Shown: positions 33,201-41,702 of the stretch, one piece after another
Layout of the letters: every line of letters begins with the position of its first letter
Position numbering within the stretch: position 1 is the stretch's first letter
Origin: Bacteroidales bacterium
GTDB lineage: Bacteria > Bacteroidota > Bacteroidia > Bacteroidales > F082
Length of the DNA stretch: 64,000 bases
NCBI GenBank assembly: GCA_017427985.1
Contig: JAFRRS010000008.1
Coordinates: 1 to 64,000, forward strand
Direction: 5' to 3'
Made by a program: the position numbers and the translations under genes
Notes under the pieces: generated by a model
What the model was told of the DNA's origin: nothing
Seen by the model: only the letters and a program-made list of their open reading frames with translations
Database searches by the model: none

Positions 33201-34526
33201 ATGATTAAGAAAATCTTCGGCACTTTCGGCTCCCGCCTTCTCAACGCCATCTGCGGTTTCATCACGCTGTGGTTCGCCTCGCATTATCTCGGCGCAGAGG
33301 CTTGGGGTGTGTGCGGAATAGTTCTTCTCGACGTGTCGCTGCTTCTTATTGGCGTGGAGCTTCTTGCAGGAAGCGGACTCATCTATTTCACATCAAGGAA
33401 ATCATACCGCACGCTGTTCAAGATATCTTACATCTGGTCGGCACTTGTGGTGGCTTTTTACGCGCTGATGATGTATCTCTTCTCTTTCATTCCTGAGAGT
33501 TTCATCCATCATTTCTCGAGGTTTTTCGGCGAAAACGCAGAGTTCATCCCTGTAGGCTATCATTGGATGGTTTTGCTTATTGTTTTTGTTTACAGTCTTC
33601 ACAATTTCAACCTCACCACCATGCTCGGCAAAGAACGCGTAGGTACGAATAACATATTGTTTATCATACAGTTCATGACACAGATGTGCTCGATGCTGCT
33701 GTATATTTTCGTTTTTGACATCCGCAACGCCGACGCCGCAGTTTATTCTTTCCTTACAGGTTACACTATAAGCTATCTGTGTGGATTGACAAAGATTTGG
33801 CCTTACCTGAAGGAAAAAGGTGACGATTCGGTTATCGGCACTGTGAAGGAGATGTTCAGATTCGGCAGCATCATACAGCTTTCGACATTGGTTTCTATGC
33901 TGAACCGTCGTCTCAGCTTCCTGATTATCAAAGGGTTCTGGGGCGATGCTCCTGTCGGGGTGTTCAACGCGGCGACACAGGTGTCGGAATCGCCTAAGAT
34001 GATAGGACACAGCATCGCCATGGTGCAGTTTTCAAAAATCAGCAAGTTGAGAGACAATGACTTAGCTGCAAAAATCACCGTTCAGCTGCTGAAAACCGCC
34101 ACCATCCTGACTGCTATCTGCATTTTCATTGTCTGCATCATCCCGACGAGCGTTTATTCATGGCTTTTCACCAAAGATTTCGCCGCGATGCGCATGGTGA
34201 TGGTCGCCTTGGCGCCAGGCGTGGTCTTCATGGCGATGCACATGGTCTTCAGCCATTATTTCTCAGGCATCAACAAGCCGCAGCACAACCTTTATGCCGC
34301 CTTGGTGGGATTGGCTGTAACCATCCCCTCGCTTTACCTTTTGATTCCTCCGTTCGGCATGGTCGGCGCCGGTATCTCCGCCTCGCTGACCAACTTCGGA
34401 ATAATCACCTATCAGTGGGTTATCTTCAAGAAACTCAGCAAAACCTCGGTCAAGAAGCTTCTTGTGACGAGAGAAGACATCAAAATGCTGATTTCCGGAA
34501 TAAAAGATATGGTTGTAAGCCGTTAG
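33201..34526 (+). CDS. Polysaccharide flippase (Wzx/MOP family)
   Basis: The 441-residue protein has about 12 hydrophobic segments and begins IKKIFGTFGSRLLNAICGF, typical of O-antigen/polysaccharide flippases of the MOP superfamily. These move lipid-linked sugars across the inner membrane. It follows the formyltransferase-like gene by 24 bp on the same strand, so both probably act on the same glycan. No polymerase gene is in the window. The cation-binding residues of MATE drug pumps are not evident, so a glycan role is preferred. Confidence 0.82.
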   Translation: MIKKIFGTFGSRLLNAICGFITLWFASHYLGAEAWGVCGIVLLDVSLLLIGVELLAGSGLIYFTSRKSYRTLFKISYIWSALVVAFYALMMYLFSFIPESFIHHFSRFFGENAEFIPVGYHWMVLLIVFVYSLHNFNLTTMLGKERVGTNNILFIIQFMTQMCSMLLYIFVFDIRNADAAVYSFLTGYTISYLCGLTKIWPYLKEKGDDSVIGTVKEMFRFGSIIQLSTLVSMLNRRLSFLIIKGFWGDAPVGVFNAATQVSESPKMIGHSIAMVQFSKISKLRDNDLAAKITVQLLKTATILTAICIFIVCIIPTSVYSWLFTKDFAAMRMVMVALAPGVVFMAMHMVFSHYFSGINKPQHNLYAALVGLAVTIPSLYLLIPPFGMVGAGISASLTNFGIITYQWVIFKKLSKTSVKKLLVTREDIKMLISGIKDMVVSR

Positions 34527-34563
34527 TTTTCGGATTTTAACATTTTCAGCCCATAAAACAATT

Positions 34564-34591
34564 GTAGAGATGCGCCATGGCACGTCTCTAT
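34564..34591. repeat. Palindromic repeat family A, copy 4 (intergenic)
   Basis: The 28-bp element starts GTAGAGATG, is centred on CCATGG and ends CGTCTCTAT. It lies 37 bp after the flippase stop, between convergent genes. Confidence 0.8.
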
Positions 34592-34615
34592 AGAACGATA
34601 TCTGTTCAATTGCGC

Positions 34616-34700
34616 ATTGCCGGTTTTATAGAGGGCTGCGGCTCCACAACGGGCTCGGGCTGCCTCCCACAGGAGAGAAGCAGTGCGGAAAACGCCGTTA
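34616..34700 (+). ncRNA. GC-rich structured patch, possible small RNA
   Basis: Between convergent genes, this stretch is much richer in GC than its surroundings. It can form an outer stem (CGGTTTT at 34621 with AAAACGCCG at 34689) and an inner hairpin CTGC-C-TCC-CACA-GGA-GAGAA-GCAG (34660-34683). The conserved SRP RNA core (GGAAGG...AGCA) is absent. Strand is uncertain. The remainder of 34527-34768 holds only family A copy 4 and A/T-rich sequence. Confidence 0.25.
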
Positions 34701-34768
34701 TTATTAAAAAAAAACTTCGCATTTTATGCTACAAAGTTAGTAAAAACCTAACAAATAACAATGACAGG

Positions 34769-35665
34769 CTAATTTTTCTTTTTAGGCTGATAGGCTGTGA
34801 TAATTACTGCGCTGAGAATCAACACGATACCTACGGCAAGACGCAAACCGAAAGCTTCGTTGAATACAAAAATTCCAATTAAAACGGCTGTCAACGGCTC
34901 CAGAGCGCCGAGGATTGCCGTCGGCGTGGCTCCTACGTATTTCGAGGCGTAAACCATCAGTACGAGCGACAAAGTGGCAGGAACGACAGCGAGCCAAACG
35001 GAATAAAACCAGCTCACGGCGTTATTCGGAAGCTTCAACGGATTTCCGGTAAGCCAGGCAAACACCGCCATCCCGATAGCGCAATAAAGCACCACGTAGA
35101 AATTGATTTTGAACGACGACATCTCAAGCGGGCAGCGGTTCACCACGATGATGTAAATGGCGTAAGTGAGAGCCGAAACGAGCACCAGTATCACGCCAAG
35201 GGTGTCCAAAGCGCCGCCGGCATCGCTCCAATAAAGCAAAAGCACGCCGACGAGCGATAAAACTATGGCAATAACAGTCTTAATTCCTGCTTTCTCCTTG
35301 AAAAACAAGCCCATAATCACCGCCGTCATGATTGGATAAGTGAACAAAAGAGTGGATGCGACACCCGCTGCGATGTATTTGAAGCTGAAATAAAGTGTCA
35401 TCGATGAAGCAGTGAAAAGCAAGCCGAGAGCCGTCAAGGTGCCGAACTCCTTTTTGGTCACTTTCAGGTTTTCCTTTTTGATTATCAATATGATAGATAT
35501 GATAATCCAAGCCATGCTGAAACGACTGAACAGCACGGAATTGGTGTTCATGCCCTGCTCATACAGCTTCAGCGCGCCAAGCGGGTTCGTGCCGTAAAAC
35601 ACCGCCGCCAAGATGCCGCTGATTGTCCCGAAAAACTTTTTATTTGAAGTTATTTTTTTCTCCAT
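34769..35665 (-). CDS. EamA/DMT-family transporter
   Basis: The 298-residue protein has ten hydrophobic segments arranged as two EamA repeats. It begins FFGTISGILAAVFYGTNPLG and ends YVGATPTAILGALEPLTAVLIG, the usual second-repeat signature. DMT transporters export amino acids, nucleobases or other metabolites. The substrate cannot be told. The ATG of MEKKITSNKK is chosen; the longer frame runs through the promoter region shared with parE. A minus-strand -7 element lies 21 bp upstream. Confidence 0.88.
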   Translation of the reverse strand: MEKKITSNKKFFGTISGILAAVFYGTNPLGALKLYEQGMNTNSVLFSRFSMAWIIISIILIIKKENLKVTKKEFGTLTALGLLFTASSMTLYFSFKYIAAGVASTLLFTYPIMTAVIMGLFFKEKAGIKTVIAIVLSLVGVLLLYWSDAGGALDTLGVILVLVSALTYAIYIIVVNRCPLEMSSFKINFYVVLYCAIGMAVFAWLTGNPLKLPNNAVSWFYSVWLAVVPATLSLVLMVYASKYVGATPTAILGALEPLTAVLIGIFVFNEAFGLRLAVGIVLILSAVIITAYQPKKKN

Positions 35666-35686
35666 AATTAATTTCAAAAAATCGTG

Positions 35687-35694
35687 CAAAAATA
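35687..35694 (-). promoter_or_regulatory. -7 promoter element of the EamA gene
   Basis: TATTTTTG, followed by C, on the minus strand, 21 bp before the ATG at 35665. Confidence 0.6.
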
Positions 35695-35706
35695 TGATTT
35701 TTTTAC

Positions 35707-35714
35707 TATCTTTG
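35707..35714 (+). promoter_or_regulatory. -7 promoter element of parE
   Basis: TATCTTTG, followed by C, lies 21 bp before the ATG at 35736. Confidence 0.65.
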
Positions 35715-35735
35715 CACAAAGAATTTTTTGAGAAC

Positions 35736-37661
35736 ATGGCGGAAGAAATTATTGATGGCAACATATTGGAAGACAACGAGTTAGATTTCACTACATCTGT
35801 TAATCCTGTTGATTATAACGATGATGCGATACAGCATCTTTCGTGGAACGAGCATATACGCAAACGTCTTGGCATGTACATCGGCAAGGCTGGCGACGGC
35901 TCGGCTCACGACGACGGAATCTATATCCTCCTGAAAGAGATTGTCGACAATAGCATCGACGAGTTCAACATGGGGGCTGGAAAGACCATCGAAATCAACA
36001 TCAACGACGGCAAAGTACGCGTGCGCGACTACGGTCGCGGCATACCTCTCGCCTCTCTCAAGGACTGCATGGGACAGATGAACACCGGCGGAAAATACAA
36101 CACCGGCGCTTTTAAGAAGTCGGTCGGTCTCAACGGCGTGGGCGCAAAAGCCACCAATGCGGCGTCATCGTACTTCCGCGCCCAGGCGTTCCGCGACGGC
36201 ATGACAAAAATAGTCGAGTTCTCAAAAGGCGAGCTGCTGTCGGAATCGGAAATAATGCCTACAGACCAGAAAAACGGAACCGAGATAACATTCGTGCCCG
36301 ATGCCGAGCTGTTCGGAAACTACCATTTCCTCTTGGAATACGTCGATGAGATGGTGTGGAACTACGCCTTCCTCAACAGCGGTCTCTCATTAATTCTCAA
36401 CGGTCAGAAATATCAGGCGAAAAACGGTCTCCTCGACCTGCTGACACGCAAAATCGGCAAGCTTGAGACTTGCGCCTACCCTATCATTCATATCAAAGAA
36501 GGCGACTTCGAATGCGCGTTCACTCACTCCAACGTCACCTCCAACGAAGAATACTTCCCGTTCGCCAACGGTCAGTACAACCCACTCGGCGGCACGCATC
36601 TCAACGTGTTTCGCGAGGCTATAGCCAAGACAATCAGGGAGTTTTACAACAAGGATTATGAGATTTCTGACATCCGCAGCTCGTTCATAGCTTCTTTGTC
36701 GATAAAAGTCGACGAGCCGGAGTTTGAGGGTCAGACAAAGACGAAATTCTCGTCGAACTACATGGACAAGGAAAGCGAGACGACCATCAGGATGTATATC
36801 ACCGACATCATCAAGAGGCATTTCGACAAGTTCCTGCACATGAACAGCGACGTGGCTGAGAACCTGATGCGCAAGATCATCCAGAACGAGAAGGAGCGCA
36901 AAGGCATGGCAAACATCAAGAAACTCGCACGCGAGAGTGCCAAGAAAGTCAGCCTCAACAACCGCAAGCTCCGTGACTGCCGCATCCATTACAACACTAA
37001 CCAGGAGAAACGTCTCGAGTCGACGCTTTTCATCACAGAGGGCGACAGTGCATCGGGAAGCATCACCAAGAGCCGCGACGCACAGACACAGGCGGTGTTC
37101 AGCCTCCGTGGAAAACCGCTCAACTGCTACGGCTTGACAAAGAAAATCGTATACGAAAACGAAGAGTTTAACCTTCTCCAAGCAGCGCTCAACATCGACG
37201 AAAGCATTGAAAATCTGAGATATAACAACATCGTCATCGCCACAGATGCTGATGTCGACGGCATGCACATCCGCCTGCTGATGCTCACGTTCTTCCTGCA
37301 GTTCTACCCCGACGTGGTGCGCGGAGGACATCTTTACATCCTGCAGACGCCGTTGTTCCGCGTCAGAAACAAGAAAGAGACAAGATATTGCTACACCGAC
37401 GAAGAGCGTGTTGATGCCATCAAGTCTCTCGGCGCGCATCCTGAAATCACCCGATTCAAAGGTCTCGGCGAGATTTCACCCGACGAGTTCAGCTATTTCA
37501 TCGGTCCGAACATGCGTCTGGAGCCAATCATCCTGCGCCACGACATGACGATTCCTGAGCTTTTGAAGTATTACATGGGAAAAAACACCGACCAGCGTCA
37601 GAAGTTCATCATTGATAATCTGAGAGTTGAAGACGATTCGAATATCGACAAGTTAGATTAG
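35736..37661 (+). CDS. parE: DNA topoisomerase IV subunit B (ParE type)
   Basis: The 641-residue protein is a type IIA topoisomerase ATPase subunit. The GHKL ATPase domain has DNSIDEF (catalytic Glu region) and the Gly-rich GVGAKATNAASS. The TOPRIM part shows FITEGDSASGS and ATDADVDGMHI. The N-terminal pattern HLSWNEHIRKRLGMYIGKAGDG with DDGIYILLKE is that of the Bacteroidota ParE rather than GyrB. Usually the partner parC gene follows, but here the next gene is on the other strand, so parC must be elsewhere. The common Arg-Pro before GMYIG is Arg-Leu here. The start is chosen at MAEEIIDG. Confidence 0.88.
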   Translation: MAEEIIDGNILEDNELDFTTSVNPVDYNDDAIQHLSWNEHIRKRLGMYIGKAGDGSAHDDGIYILLKEIVDNSIDEFNMGAGKTIEININDGKVRVRDYGRGIPLASLKDCMGQMNTGGKYNTGAFKKSVGLNGVGAKATNAASSYFRAQAFRDGMTKIVEFSKGELLSESEIMPTDQKNGTEITFVPDAELFGNYHFLLEYVDEMVWNYAFLNSGLSLILNGQKYQAKNGLLDLLTRKIGKLETCAYPIIHIKEGDFECAFTHSNVTSNEEYFPFANGQYNPLGGTHLNVFREAIAKTIREFYNKDYEISDIRSSFIASLSIKVDEPEFEGQTKTKFSSNYMDKESETTIRMYITDIIKRHFDKFLHMNSDVAENLMRKIIQNEKERKGMANIKKLARESAKKVSLNNRKLRDCRIHYNTNQEKRLESTLFITEGDSASGSITKSRDAQTQAVFSLRGKPLNCYGLTKKIVYENEEFNLLQAALNIDESIENLRYNNIVIATDADVDGMHIRLLMLTFFLQFYPDVVRGGHLYILQTPLFRVRNKKETRYCYTDEERVDAIKSLGAHPEITRFKGLGEISPDEFSYFIGPNMRLEPIILRHDMTIPELLKYYMGKNTDQRQKFIIDNLRVEDDSNIDKLD

Positions 37662-37670
37662 CGCGTCATT

Positions 37671-38816
37671 TCAAAACGCCATTTCCTTGATTTTCCCGAC
37701 ATTGTGGTTTTCAAACAATGTCCGCATCGCTTTGCTTATCGTGTCACGCTGCCGTCTCTCAGTGACGGTCAGCAGAGAATCAGGCTCATTCAATGGCAAT
37801 ACCCGATAATTGTGACGGAAGCCGTTATCATGCGGACGACTCACCCAATACGGGATATATCCGCAATTGTAAAGCATTGTCAATGAATCATTTTTGACAA
37901 AGTCAAGACGAACCATATAGCCGCCGTAAGTGTTCGGCATCGACTGGTTGCTGATGAAGTTTCCAAGCGAATACGCCACAAAATTGCAGCCTTCGTTGAG
38001 CAGTTCCATCGGTTGCGCCACATGCGGATGGCTTCCCACCACATGGTCCACCCCATTGTCAAGCAGCCACTTAGCCATCATTTGCTGCTCCTCCGAAGGC
38101 AACGACTGATATTCAATGCCCCAATGCGGCAATGCGATTATCACATCAGGATTCATCTCTCGAGCTTTGAGCAAATCCTCAGCAATGACAATCGTATCCA
38201 TCATATTCACGATGTTCGGCTCTTCAACGACAAGTCCATTTGTGCCGTATGTAAAATTCAGGAAAACCACTCGTATTCCATTGAATTCCAAAAGGAAAGG
38301 ATAATAATAATTTCGGTCATCCTCGTCAAGATATGTCCCCATTCGAGGCACATCCAAAGAATCCAACTTCTGAATCGTGCGTTCCAAGCCATGCTTTCCG
38401 CTGTCAAGACAATGGTTGTTTGCCGTAAGGATAATGTCAATCCCAGCATCGATTATCGCCTGAAGATACTCGTCAGGAGCACTGAATCTCGGATAACCGG
38501 CGTAAGGTTTTCCGCCAAGCGTTACCTCAAAATTGCCGATTGCCACATCCGCTTTCTCAAAAACTGGTTTTACACGCTCAAAACACTCGTCATAGTTATA
38601 TGAACCGTCAGGTCTCGCCGCGGCTTGTATCTGAGGACCGTGCTGCATGAAATCGCCAGCAATCAAAATGCTCAAGCTGTCGATATGCATTTCAGGAGCC
38701 TTTTCAACACATTCGTTCTTTGGCAAACGCGAATTGCCGCCGCAGTTACACGAATACAAAGCGACAAAAGAAACGCTTATCACGAAAAATATCAAAAACC
38801 TGTTTTTAGCCTTCAT
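37671..38816 (-). CDS. CapA-family metallophosphatase-like lipoprotein
   Basis: The 381-residue protein has a lipoprotein signal with ALYSC (Cys at about 23). A CapA/PgsA domain of the metallophosphoesterase fold follows: LIAGDFMQHGPQ, GNFEVTLGG, LTANNHCLDSG (the GNHE-like motif as ANNH) and VVGSHPHVAQPME. CapA proteins take part in poly-gamma-glutamate export in Bacillus, but in Bacteroidota they are of unknown role, perhaps periplasmic phosphatases or glycan-related. The start MKAKNR is ATG, while an upstream TTG overlaps nnrD. It lies 5 bp after nnrD on the same strand, convergent with parE. Confidence 0.85.
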   Translation of the reverse strand: MKAKNRFLIFFVISVSFVALYSCNCGGNSRLPKNECVEKAPEMHIDSLSILIAGDFMQHGPQIQAAARPDGSYNYDECFERVKPVFEKADVAIGNFEVTLGGKPYAGYPRFSAPDEYLQAIIDAGIDIILTANNHCLDSGKHGLERTIQKLDSLDVPRMGTYLDEDDRNYYYPFLLEFNGIRVVFLNFTYGTNGLVVEEPNIVNMMDTIVIAEDLLKAREMNPDVIIALPHWGIEYQSLPSEEQQMMAKWLLDNGVDHVVGSHPHVAQPMELLNEGCNFVAYSLGNFISNQSMPNTYGGYMVRLDFVKNDSLTMLYNCGYIPYWVSRPHDNGFRHNYRVLPLNEPDSLLTVTERRQRDTISKAMRTLFENHNVGKIKEMAF

Positions 38817-38821
38817 ACCAA

Positions 38822-39682
38822 TCAATTTTTGTTTTGCAGAAAAAGGAACGCCTTCCCCAAATTCCTTGAAATATCGCTCGCTATCATCGACTCCATGCAG
38901 ATTTCAGATGCGGCGATGTCGCCAGCCTTACCATGAATGAAAACGCCCAACAAAGCGGCTTCCTCAGGCGTATATCTTTGAGCCAGAAGCGACAATACTA
39001 TTCCGGTGAGCACGTCGCCACTGCCCGCCGTTGCCATGCCAGGATTGCCACTCGAATTGAAGAGGCATTTCCCATCGGGAAAAGCTATTGACGTGTTAGC
39101 TCCCTTTAAAACGATGATAATCTTGAATTTTTTTGACATTTCCTTTTGAAGCTCAATACGTTGCATTTTGTTCTCGGTTTCTCCGAAAAGACGTTCAAAC
39201 TCCTTAGGATGCGGCGTTATGATTGTGTTTTCCGGCAAAAACGAAAGCCATGTCTTGTTTTCCGAAATGATATTCAAGGCATCAGCATCGAGAACCAGAG
39301 GCACGTGAGTTTCTTGGATAAGATGTTTCAAAGCGTCAGCACTCTCCTGCGCCTTACCAATTCCTGGACCAACACCTATCGCATTATAGTTATGTAAATC
39401 AGGGAGTTGTGAAAAACAATTTTCCGATTTGTCGATGCTTATCATAGCTTCAGGCAGATAAACCTGCAAAGGCAAAACGGCGGATTTCGGCAAATGTGTT
39501 GTCAGCAGTCCTGCTCCTGCCCGCAGGCACGATTCCGATGCCAACAACGCTGCTCCCGTCTTCCCAGTCGAGCCCGCAATAAGAAGCGCATGCCCGTATG
39601 TGCCTTTGTGCGAATCCTTCTCCCTTTTGTGAAGCAACGGTTTCACAAAATCCGCATCGACAATTGTACCCTGAATATTCAT
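38822..39682 (-). CDS. nnrD: ADP/ATP-dependent NAD(P)H-hydrate dehydratase
   Basis: The 286-residue enzyme repairs hydrated NADH and NADPH. It has the ribokinase-like fold of the NnrD domain: HKGTYGHALLIAGSTGKTGAA near residue 30-50, GPGIG at about 110, and the C-terminal GNPGMATAGSGDVLTG with the catalytic Asp. The epimerase half (NnrE) that is often fused N-terminally is missing here, so it must be a separate gene or absent. The start is at MNIQGTIV. It is divergent from rlmD, with back-to-back -7 elements in 44 bp. Confidence 0.9.
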   Translation of the reverse strand: MNIQGTIVDADFVKPLLHKREKDSHKGTYGHALLIAGSTGKTGAALLASESCLRAGAGLLTTHLPKSAVLPLQVYLPEAMISIDKSENCFSQLPDLHNYNAIGVGPGIGKAQESADALKHLIQETHVPLVLDADALNIISENKTWLSFLPENTIITPHPKEFERLFGETENKMQRIELQKEMSKKFKIIIVLKGANTSIAFPDGKCLFNSSGNPGMATAGSGDVLTGIVLSLLAQRYTPEEAALLGVFIHGKAGDIAASEICMESMIASDISRNLGKAFLFLQNKN

Positions 39683-39697
39683 CGTTTTATTTTTCTG

Positions 39698-39705
39698 CAA
39701 AGATA
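39698..39705 (-). promoter_or_regulatory. -7 promoter element of nnrD
   Basis: TATCTTTG, followed by C, on the minus strand, 15 bp before the ATG at 39682. Confidence 0.6.
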
Positions 39706-39714
39706 ATATTTTTG

Positions 39715-39722
39715 TATTTTTG
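39715..39722 (+). promoter_or_regulatory. -7 promoter element of rlmD, nearly leaderless
   Basis: TATTTTTG, followed by C, ends only 4 bp before the rlmD ATG at 39727. If used, the transcript would start at or within a few bases of the start codon. Confidence 0.5.
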
Positions 39723-39726
39723 CAGC

Positions 39727-41154
39727 ATGAAAAAAATTAAGCAACCACAATATATTGAAGACGTCGAGATTATCGACGCGGGTTCTGAAGGCATGAGCAT
39801 TGCCAAGCCTGACGAGAAAGTCGTATTTATCCCGTTTGGAGCACCTGGCGACATCGTTGATATTCAAGTGTTTAAGAAGAAATCCAATTGCTTCGACGGC
39901 AAAATCATAAATATTAAAAAAGAGTCAGACAAGCGCGTCAAGCCTGTTTGCCAACATTTCGGTCTCTGCGGCGGCTGTAAATGGCAACACCTTGATTATC
40001 AATGGCAACTGTATTACAAGCAGAAACAGATAAAAGACAACTTCGACCGCATCGGCAAGATTGAATATCCAGAAATGCAACCGATTTTGGGCTGCGAGAA
40101 GCAGTTTTACTATCGCAACAAGCTCGAATACAGCTTCTCAAACCGAAAATGGCTCACCGACGGTGCTCCTGCCGGCACTTACGGCGAAGAGGACTGCAAA
40201 GGATTCGGATATCACTTACCAGGCTTATTCGACCGTGTCATCGACATCGAACACTGCTACCTGCAAGCCGACCCGTCAAACGACATCCGCCTGTTTATCA
40301 AGGACTTCACGATGAAACACAAGCTCTCTTACCATAACGTGAGAGCCCATGAAGGCACCATGCGCAACGTCATCATTCGATGCAACGGCAAAGGCGAGTT
40401 CATGGTCATTGTCATCATCAACGAGGAAAACGAAATTGTAAGAAACGAGCTCTTCCCCGCCCTCTCGGCGAAGTTCCCGCAAATCATCTCGATGATGCTT
40501 GTCATAAATTCCAAATTCAACGACACAATCTCAGATTTGCCGTTTGAATGTGTCAAGGGCGAGCCTTATCTTGTCGAGACGATGAAGTCACCACGCCCAG
40601 GCTTCGACGACTTGAAGTTCCGTGTCGGACCTGTTTCATTCTTCCAAACCAATGTGTATCAGGCGGAAAGACTTTACAAGGCTGCTTTTGACCTCGCTGA
40701 TGTGAAAGGCGACGAGCTGATGTACGACCTCTACACAGGAACAGGCACCATCGCCTTGTATTTCTCACGTTTCGTGAAGCAAGTCGTTGGCATTGAATAC
40801 GTTGAAGAAGCCATTGTTGACGCTAAAATAAACGAGAAGTTCAACAACATCACAAACACGGAGTTTTTTGCAGGCGACATGGCAAAGGTTCTCACCGACG
40901 ACTTCATTGCCGAGCACGGCAGACCTGATTTCATAGTCACTGACCCGCCACGCGCAGGAATGGCAGAAAAAGTCATCGAGCAGCTAAAGAAAATTAAAGC
41001 CAAAAAGATAGTTTACGTAAGCTGTAACCCAGCCACGCAAGCCCGTGATTTACAATTGCTTGATGATTTATATGCTGTAAAGGCAGTGCAGCCTGTCGAC
41101 ATGTTTCCGCACACGCAGCACGTCGAAAATGTGGTGCTACTTGAACTGAGATAG
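39727..41154 (+). CDS. rlmD: 23S rRNA (uracil-C5)-methyltransferase, RlmD/RlmCD type
   Basis: The 475-residue enzyme methylates U1939-type uridines in 23S rRNA with S-adenosylmethionine. It has an N-terminal TRAM domain (about 8-65), a [4Fe-4S] cluster motif with Cys75, Cys81 and Cys84 (CQHFGLCGGCKW) and a C-terminal Rossmann methyltransferase with LYTGTGTIAL. The catalytic-Cys segment is KIVYVSCNPATQARDL. Length is normal. The frame is open for 43 codons upstream, but those overlap nnrD. Its 3' end overlaps that of aroK by 18 bp, tail to tail. Confidence 0.93.
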   Translation: MKKIKQPQYIEDVEIIDAGSEGMSIAKPDEKVVFIPFGAPGDIVDIQVFKKKSNCFDGKIINIKKESDKRVKPVCQHFGLCGGCKWQHLDYQWQLYYKQKQIKDNFDRIGKIEYPEMQPILGCEKQFYYRNKLEYSFSNRKWLTDGAPAGTYGEEDCKGFGYHLPGLFDRVIDIEHCYLQADPSNDIRLFIKDFTMKHKLSYHNVRAHEGTMRNVIIRCNGKGEFMVIVIINEENEIVRNELFPALSAKFPQIISMMLVINSKFNDTISDLPFECVKGEPYLVETMKSPRPGFDDLKFRVGPVSFFQTNVYQAERLYKAAFDLADVKGDELMYDLYTGTGTIALYFSRFVKQVVGIEYVEEAIVDAKINEKFNNITNTEFFAGDMAKVLTDDFIAEHGRPDFIVTDPPRAGMAEKVIEQLKKIKAKKIVYVSCNPATQARDLQLLDDLYAVKAVQPVDMFPHTQHVENVVLLELR

Positions 41155-41655
41155 GTAATCCAAAATCTCGTCGATATTCAGGTTTTCACCTTTTACAATG
41201 AAATTCGCCTGCTCATAAATAGGCAGACGCGAGTTATAATGATTTTCAATGTATTGGCGCAGCTCGTCGTCTGACTTCCCATACACCAGCGGACGTTTGC
41301 GTTTCGCATTCATAATCCTGTGAAACGCCGTCATCGGGCTCACTTTGACAAAAACGGTCTTCCCGTTGTCGTTCATCCACTGCATGTTATCAAAAAAACA
41401 AGGTGTGCCACCGCCCGTGGAAACCACAATATGGGTCATCTCCCCTGTCTTCTTTAAGATTTCAGATTCGAACTTTCTGAAATAATCCTCGCCGTATTTA
41501 TCAAAGAAATCCTGAACGCTGATATGATACTTCTCCTCAAACAAATCATCGGTGTCGAAAGGCTCATAACCCAAACGCGCCGCCAATTTCCGTGAAATCG
41601 ACGACTTTCCGGAACACATATAACCGATGATGTAAATTCGATCTGGTAATGCCAT
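41137..41655 (-). CDS. aroK: Shikimate kinase
   Basis: The 172-residue enzyme phosphorylates shikimate in the aromatic amino-acid pathway. It has the P-loop GYMCSGKSS (residues 11-19), the shikimate-binding Asp in FDTDDLFEE and the STGGGTPCF motif. The start MALPDRI is chosen because the longer frame (MSRRDKACLIP) is only the translation of a palindromic repeat. It lies after yidC on the same strand with that repeat between them. aroE is also in the window (56164), not linked. Confidence 0.93.
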   Translation of the reverse strand: MALPDRIYIIGYMCSGKSSISRKLAARLGYEPFDTDDLFEEKYHISVQDFFDKYGEDYFRKFESEILKKTGEMTHIVVSTGGGTPCFFDNMQWMNDNGKTVFVKVSPMTAFHRIMNAKRKRPLVYGKSDDELRQYIENHYNSRLPIYEQANFIVKGENLNIDEILDYLSQFK

Positions 41656-41671
41656 ATCCTTGCATCCAGTG

Positions 41672-41693
41672 GGGATAAGGCATGCCTTATCCC
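41672..41693. repeat. Palindromic repeat family B, copy 1
   Basis: A perfect 22-bp palindrome: GGGATAAGG on the left, CCTTATCCC on the right, centred on GCATGC. It continues with TACGGGA. It lies between yidC and aroK, 16 bp before the aroK start. A second copy is at 49804. Confidence 0.85.
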
Positions 41694-41702
41694 TACGGGA
41701 CA

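Noticed and set aside
34616..34700. SRP RNA or RNase P RNA at the GC-rich patch
   Set aside because: The conserved SRP GGAAGG/AGCA core and the RNase P core segments are absent on both strands.
35613..35735. 41-residue N-terminal extension of ParE
   Set aside because: It covers the promoter elements of two divergent genes and has no similarity to topoisomerases; MAEEII fits the family start.
36390..37439. 349-codon ORF antisense to parE
   Set aside because: It has no recognisable domain and parE is a complete topoisomerase subunit; this is a codon-bias shadow.
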